Shown here piece after piece: positions 15,096-17,653 of a DNA stretch of 17,653 nucleotides. The notes under the pieces were generated by a model. The model ran no database searches, was not told the DNA's origin, and was given only the letters and a program-made list of their open reading frames with translations. Within the stretch, counting starts at the first letter, position 1. Every line of letters starts with the position of its first letter. This DNA is from Afipia sp. GTDB taxonomy: Bacteria; Pseudomonadota; Alphaproteobacteria; Rhizobiales; Xanthobacteraceae. Where the stretch lies: NCBI GenBank assembly GCA_026400415.1, contig JAPLPA010000506.1:1-17653 (forward strand), read 5' to 3'. The position numbers and the translations under genes are program-made.

Positions 15096-15755
15096 CTAGA
15101 TATCCCGGCCCTCGACCTTTTCGCTCAAGGATTTCACCAGGTCGGGAATCTTTTCGAGGTGCGGGTTGATGGCGAGCGCTTTTCGAAAAGCGTCGAGCGC
15201 GTGTTTCTCATCGCCAGTTTCCTGCATGATCATGCCCAACCCTGCCAGCGCACCGAAATGGCGCGGTTCGCGTATCAGCACCTGACGAATGTCTTCCATC
15301 GAGCGGGTGTAATCATTCTTCATGAAATAAAGCGTGGCGCGCCTGTTCCAGCCCTCGATGTAGTCCGGACGCAATTTGATCACTGCGTCGAGCAACTTCA
15401 GCGCGACATCCATGTCCTTGCTGTCCATCGCGAGTTTCGCGCGGATCATCAACAGCGCAGCCGTGTCGCTGTTGGTCGCGGTCCATAATGACCAGATCCG
15501 CGCTTCGACGGCTTTCGCGCTCTCGTCATCAGGCGCGACTTTTAATGCACCGAATAGAAAGTCGAGATTTTTGGTTTTGTCGCCCGTGACACGCGGTAGC
15601 TTGGCGGGTGCCTCAGGGATTTTCTTCGGGCGAGACGACGGGCCGACCTTAGGCTCCTGCGCATAGACAGGTGATGAGATTGGCGACATCGAAACGGAGG
15701 CGAAGACAAATACTCCAAGAACGATCATTGCCGTGGTTGCGCATCGCAGGGCCAT
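15096..15755 (-). CDS. Secreted tetratricopeptide-repeat protein, 219 aa
   Basis: Exported TPR protein. Residues 1-32 are a signal peptide (MALRCATTAMIVLGVFVFAS, cleavage near VYAQ), followed by a Pro/Lys-rich linker. At least three TPR-like helical pairs follow (about 98-131, 132-165, 166-199), for example AALLMIRAKLAMDSKDMDVALKLLDAVIKLRPD and FGALAGLGMIMQETGDEKHALDAFRKALAINP in part. Such repeats hold protein partners; no enzyme motif is present. The frame is open to a GTG at 15809, but the ATG at 15755 puts the signal peptide at the N-terminus; neither start has a clear Shine-Dalgarno sequence. It lies 109 bases after rpmJ on the same strand with no terminator between. The partner is unknown. 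Confidence 0.82.
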   Translation of the reverse strand: MALRCATTAMIVLGVFVFASVSMSPISSPVYAQEPKVGPSSRPKKIPEAPAKLPRVTGDKTKNLDFLFGALKVAPDDESAKAVEARIWSLWTATNSDTAALLMIRAKLAMDSKDMDVALKLLDAVIKLRPDYIEGWNRRATLYFMKNDYTRSMEDIRQVLIREPRHFGALAGLGMIMQETGDEKHALDAFRKALAINPHLEKIPDLVKSLSEKVEGRDI

Positions 15756-15864
15756 GGCAAAGTTTAACTGCGGAAAGCCCCGCACGCAAAGCAGCGCGGC
15801 GTCAAACACGCGTGATGGGGATAAATAGGATTCGCGAAGATCAGTCCCGCAGCATCAAAGCCGA

Positions 15865-15990
15865 TCAGCCTTGACGTGCCTTGAAGCGGCGCTTGACCTT
15901 GTTGATGACGTAAACCCGTCCCTTGCGGCGGACCAGACGGTTATCGCGATCGCGACCGCGCAGGGACTTCAGCGAATTACGGACCTTCAT
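15865..15990 (-). CDS. rpmJ: 50S ribosomal protein L36 (zinc-free type)
   Basis: Ribosomal protein L36 of 41 aa, a small basic protein of the large subunit. The reading is MKVRNSLKSLRGRDRDNR, then LVRRKGRVYVINKVK, ending RRFKARQG. The Cys/His zinc ligands of the usual L36 are absent, so this is the C-minus paralogue that some bacteria use when zinc is scarce; alphaproteobacterial L36 proteins are often of this type. The ATG at 15988-15990 has an AGAGAG site about 10 bases upstream. A good promoter lies about 100 bases upstream. The TPR gene follows on the same strand. Confidence 0.96.
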   Translation of the reverse strand: MKVRNSLKSLRGRDRDNRLVRRKGRVYVINKVKRRFKARQG

Positions 15991-16084
15991 GGGACAATGC
16001 TCTCTGGAAGGCCGCGTTGCTGGCCGTTATTGAACCTTTGATTTGGCAATATCCTGCGGGCCAAGGGCCGCGCCAGACAGCCGG

Positions 16085-16114
16085 TTTCTAGGCCATGGCG
16101 GCCCGGAATGTCAA
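16085..16114 (-). promoter_or_regulatory. Sigma-70-type promoter of rpmJ
   Basis: On the minus strand TTGACA (16109-16114), an 18-base spacer, then TAGAAA (16085-16090). The -35 is a perfect match and the -10 matches four of six. The predicted start is near 16078, giving a leader of about 88 bases before the rpmJ ATG. It is the best promoter I can see in the window. Confidence 0.65.
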
Positions 16115-16121
16115 TCGGATC

Positions 16122-16139
16122 AAGGCCTTTTGTGGCCTT
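16122..16139. other. Hairpin AAGGCC/GGCCTT between the Bug gene and rpmJ
   Basis: AAGGCC (16122-16127) and GGCCTT (16134-16139) form a 6-bp stem with a 6-base loop, just upstream of the rpmJ promoter. On the plus strand a short T-run follows, but no gene there needs it. On the minus strand it could weakly end the Bug-gene transcript. Confidence 0.35.
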
Positions 16140-16210
16140 TTAGGCTCCGAATCGCTCCTCGTAGACGGCGCTCGGATTCCGCCGCTTTCGATCTGAAATC
16201 GTTGGAAAAA

Positions 16211-17188
16211 TTACTCCTGTGGGACGCCTGCTGTTTTGATCACCTCGCCCCATTTCTTGATCTCGGCATCCACAAATGCGGAAAACTCTTTGCCCGCCAA
16301 TTTGCCCGGTTCCACACCCTGGGTTGCGAATTTTTCGCGCGTGGCTGCAGCCGAAAGAATGTCCTTCATCGCCGCGACCAGTTTTATGTAGGCGGAGTTG
16401 CCGTTTGCCGTCGGCATATAGAGGCCGAACCAAGCTGTCGCATCGAAACCTTTGACCCCCGATTCGTCGAGTGTCGGTACATCCGGCAAAGACCCCGCAC
16501 GGGTCATGCTGGTCACGGCAAGCACGCGAATATTCCCGGCCGCCGCCGCAGGCAGAACGGTCGGAAGCGTGTCGAACATGATCGGAATATGACCGCCGAG
16601 AAGATCGTTCATTGCTGGCGCGGCACCCTTGTACGGAATATGGACAATATCGACTCCCGCCATCTGCTTGAACAATTCGCCCGACAGGTGATTTGCGCCG
16701 CCAATCCCAGAAGACCCGAACGAAAGTTTTCCGGGCTCTTTCTTTGCCATAGCGATCAGTTCGCCAACGTTCTTTGCCGGGAAATCCTTGTTTACGACGA
16801 GCGCATTTGGCGCGGAGGCAACGACCGCAATCGGCGAGAAATCCTTCTGTGTATCGTATGGCAGCTTGCGATAAAGGCTTGCATTGATCACATGATGCGT
16901 CGCGGTGAGCAGCAACACGCTGCCATCAGCGGGGGATCTCGACACCATCTCAGACCCGATGGTGCCCGACGCACCAGCTCGATTTTCCACAATGACCGTG
17001 GAGCCAAGTTTCTCTCCGAGATACTGAGCGACGAAGCGCGCCAAAATGTCGGTAGTGCCACCAGCTGGAAACGGCACCACGATCTTAATCTGATTCGGCG
17101 GGAAACTTTGCGCGGCGGCGGGAGTAAATCCTGCTACCGCACACGCTGATAAGATCGCGACAAGTCTTTTCAAAAATATCTTCTTCAA
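16211..17188 (-). CDS. Bug/TctC-family tripartite tricarboxylate transport solute-binding protein
   Basis: Periplasmic binding protein of the Bug family, which capture organic acids or similar small carboxylates; many members have no membrane partner nearby, as here. A Sec signal peptide is visible (KKIFLKRLVAILSACAVAG, cleavage after AAAQ). The mature protein has family hallmarks: IKIVVPFPAGGTTDILAR, VENRAGASGTIG, YKGAAPAMNDLLGGHI and LAVTSMTRAGSLPDVPTLDESG. Length (325 aa) is normal. The chosen start is TTG at 17186-17188 with GGGAGG 5 bases upstream; the frame is open slightly farther to another TTG without a site. It begins 25 bases after the MaoC-like gene, so both are probably one transcript. 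The ligand cannot be read from sequence; the hydratase neighbour hints at a carboxylate handled as a CoA ester. Confidence 0.93.
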   Translation of the reverse strand: MKKIFLKRLVAILSACAVAGFTPAAAQSFPPNQIKIVVPFPAGGTTDILARFVAQYLGEKLGSTVIVENRAGASGTIGSEMVSRSPADGSVLLLTATHHVINASLYRKLPYDTQKDFSPIAVVASAPNALVVNKDFPAKNVGELIAMAKKEPGKLSFGSSGIGGANHLSGELFKQMAGVDIVHIPYKGAAPAMNDLLGGHIPIMFDTLPTVLPAAAAGNIRVLAVTSMTRAGSLPDVPTLDESGVKGFDATAWFGLYMPTANGNSAYIKLVAAMKDILSAAATREKFATQGVEPGKLAGKEFSAFVDAEIKKWGEVIKTAGVPQE

Positions 17189-17213
17189 CTCAGCCTCCCA
17201 CAATTCTTTCGGT

Positions 17214-17653
17214 TCAGACCGAAGCCGTCAGCGGAAACTCCACCATCGCGTCACCCGTTGCGACTTTTTCGTCGTTCTGGTTGCGCACCAGCACGTCGAT
17301 CAGCACCCAGCGGGAGTTCTGTGTGGTCTGCTTTGATTTCACGATCCCGACGGGTTGAATCGTATCGCCGGGTTTGACCGGCTTCACCCAGCGAGTTTCG
17401 AGACGACGATGAACAGCACCCGCCGGATAAGCCCAATCCGTCAGCATGCGGGTGATCAGTCCGAAATTATTCATGCCGTGCATAATGATGCCGCCAAAAT
17501 TGGTCTTGCCAAAACTATTCTTCATGTAGTCATCGTCTAAATGCAGCGGATTGTAATCCAGAGAGCCGTCACAGAAGAGACGAATCGATTCGCGCGAGAC
17601 GGGAAACGTCTGCCCATCGATTGTTTCGCCGGCAGTGCGCTTTGCAAACGTCG
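17214..17653 (-). CDS. MaoC-like acyl-CoA dehydratase/hydratase, 5' end cut by window edge
   Basis: C-terminal part of a MaoC-type hot-dog-fold protein, probably an enoyl-CoA hydratase or acyl dehydratase. The frame is open to the last base, where it reads TFAKRTAGETIDGQTF, so the start lies outside. The hydratase motif is present: LDYNPLHLDDDYM, with the catalytic Asp and His in DxNPLH, followed by FGGIIMHGM, which lines the active site. The end (KVATGDAMVEFPL) is a complete C-terminus. 146 codons are visible. The Bug gene starts 25 bases downstream. The exact substrate is unknown. Confidence 0.88.
   Translation of the reverse strand, partial: TFAKRTAGETIDGQTFPVSRESIRLFCDGSLDYNPLHLDDDYMKNSFGKTNFGGIIMHGMNNFGLITRMLTDWAYPAGAVHRRLETRWVKPVKPGDTIQPVGIVKSKQTTQNSRWVLIDVLVRNQNDEKVATGDAMVEFPLTASV

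Overview
The window looks like ordinary chromosome from an alphaproteobacterium of the Bradyrhizobium/Rhodopseudomonas/Afipia group (Nitrobacteraceae, order Hyphomicrobiales). The evidence is high GC content, a DUF2312/GapR gene beside DUF1244, DUF1036-pyk and DUF882 genes, a zinc-free L36, and SorAB sulfite dehydrogenase. I see no rRNA, tRNA, CRISPR array, transposase or phage gene. The genus call is from recognition only.

Layout. (1) 1-2414, minus strand: a probable operon of an XRE regulator, an unrecognised 142-aa protein and an M3 oligopeptidase (pepF) that runs off the left edge. (2) 2504-3608, plus: a small membrane protein, then a TerC-family membrane protein behind a strongly folding leader, closed by a hairpin terminator. 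(3) 3731-5218, plus: an NtrC-type response regulator with no adjacent kinase. (4) 5537-9347, plus: a periplasmic L,D-transpeptidase gene broken into two frames, a terminator, then an intact DUF882/MepK-like peptidase. These families make and cut 3-3 peptidoglycan cross-links. (5) 9369-12328: gapR and a DUF1244 gene on minus, then a secreted DUF1036 protein overlapping pyruvate kinase on plus. (6) 12507-14053, plus: sorA and sorB, a periplasmic sulfite dehydrogenase and its cytochrome c. (7) 14092-15990, minus: a broken membrane-anchored alpha/beta hydrolase, a secreted TPR protein, and rpmJ with a recognisable promoter. (8) 16211-17653, minus: a Bug/TctC solute-binding protein with a TTG start, preceded by a MaoC-like hydratase that runs off the right edge.

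What stands out: two genes (L,D-transpeptidase and alpha/beta hydrolase) each appear to have lost a short internal segment and shifted frame, while the sequence on both sides stays clean. This could be recent gene loss or an assembly fault. The TerC leader (about 2866-2950), with an 8-bp closing stem and a perfect inner hairpin just before the ribosome binding site, is the best candidate for an unrecognised regulatory RNA. I found no clearly novel multi-gene system, and most of the window is core chromosomal genes.
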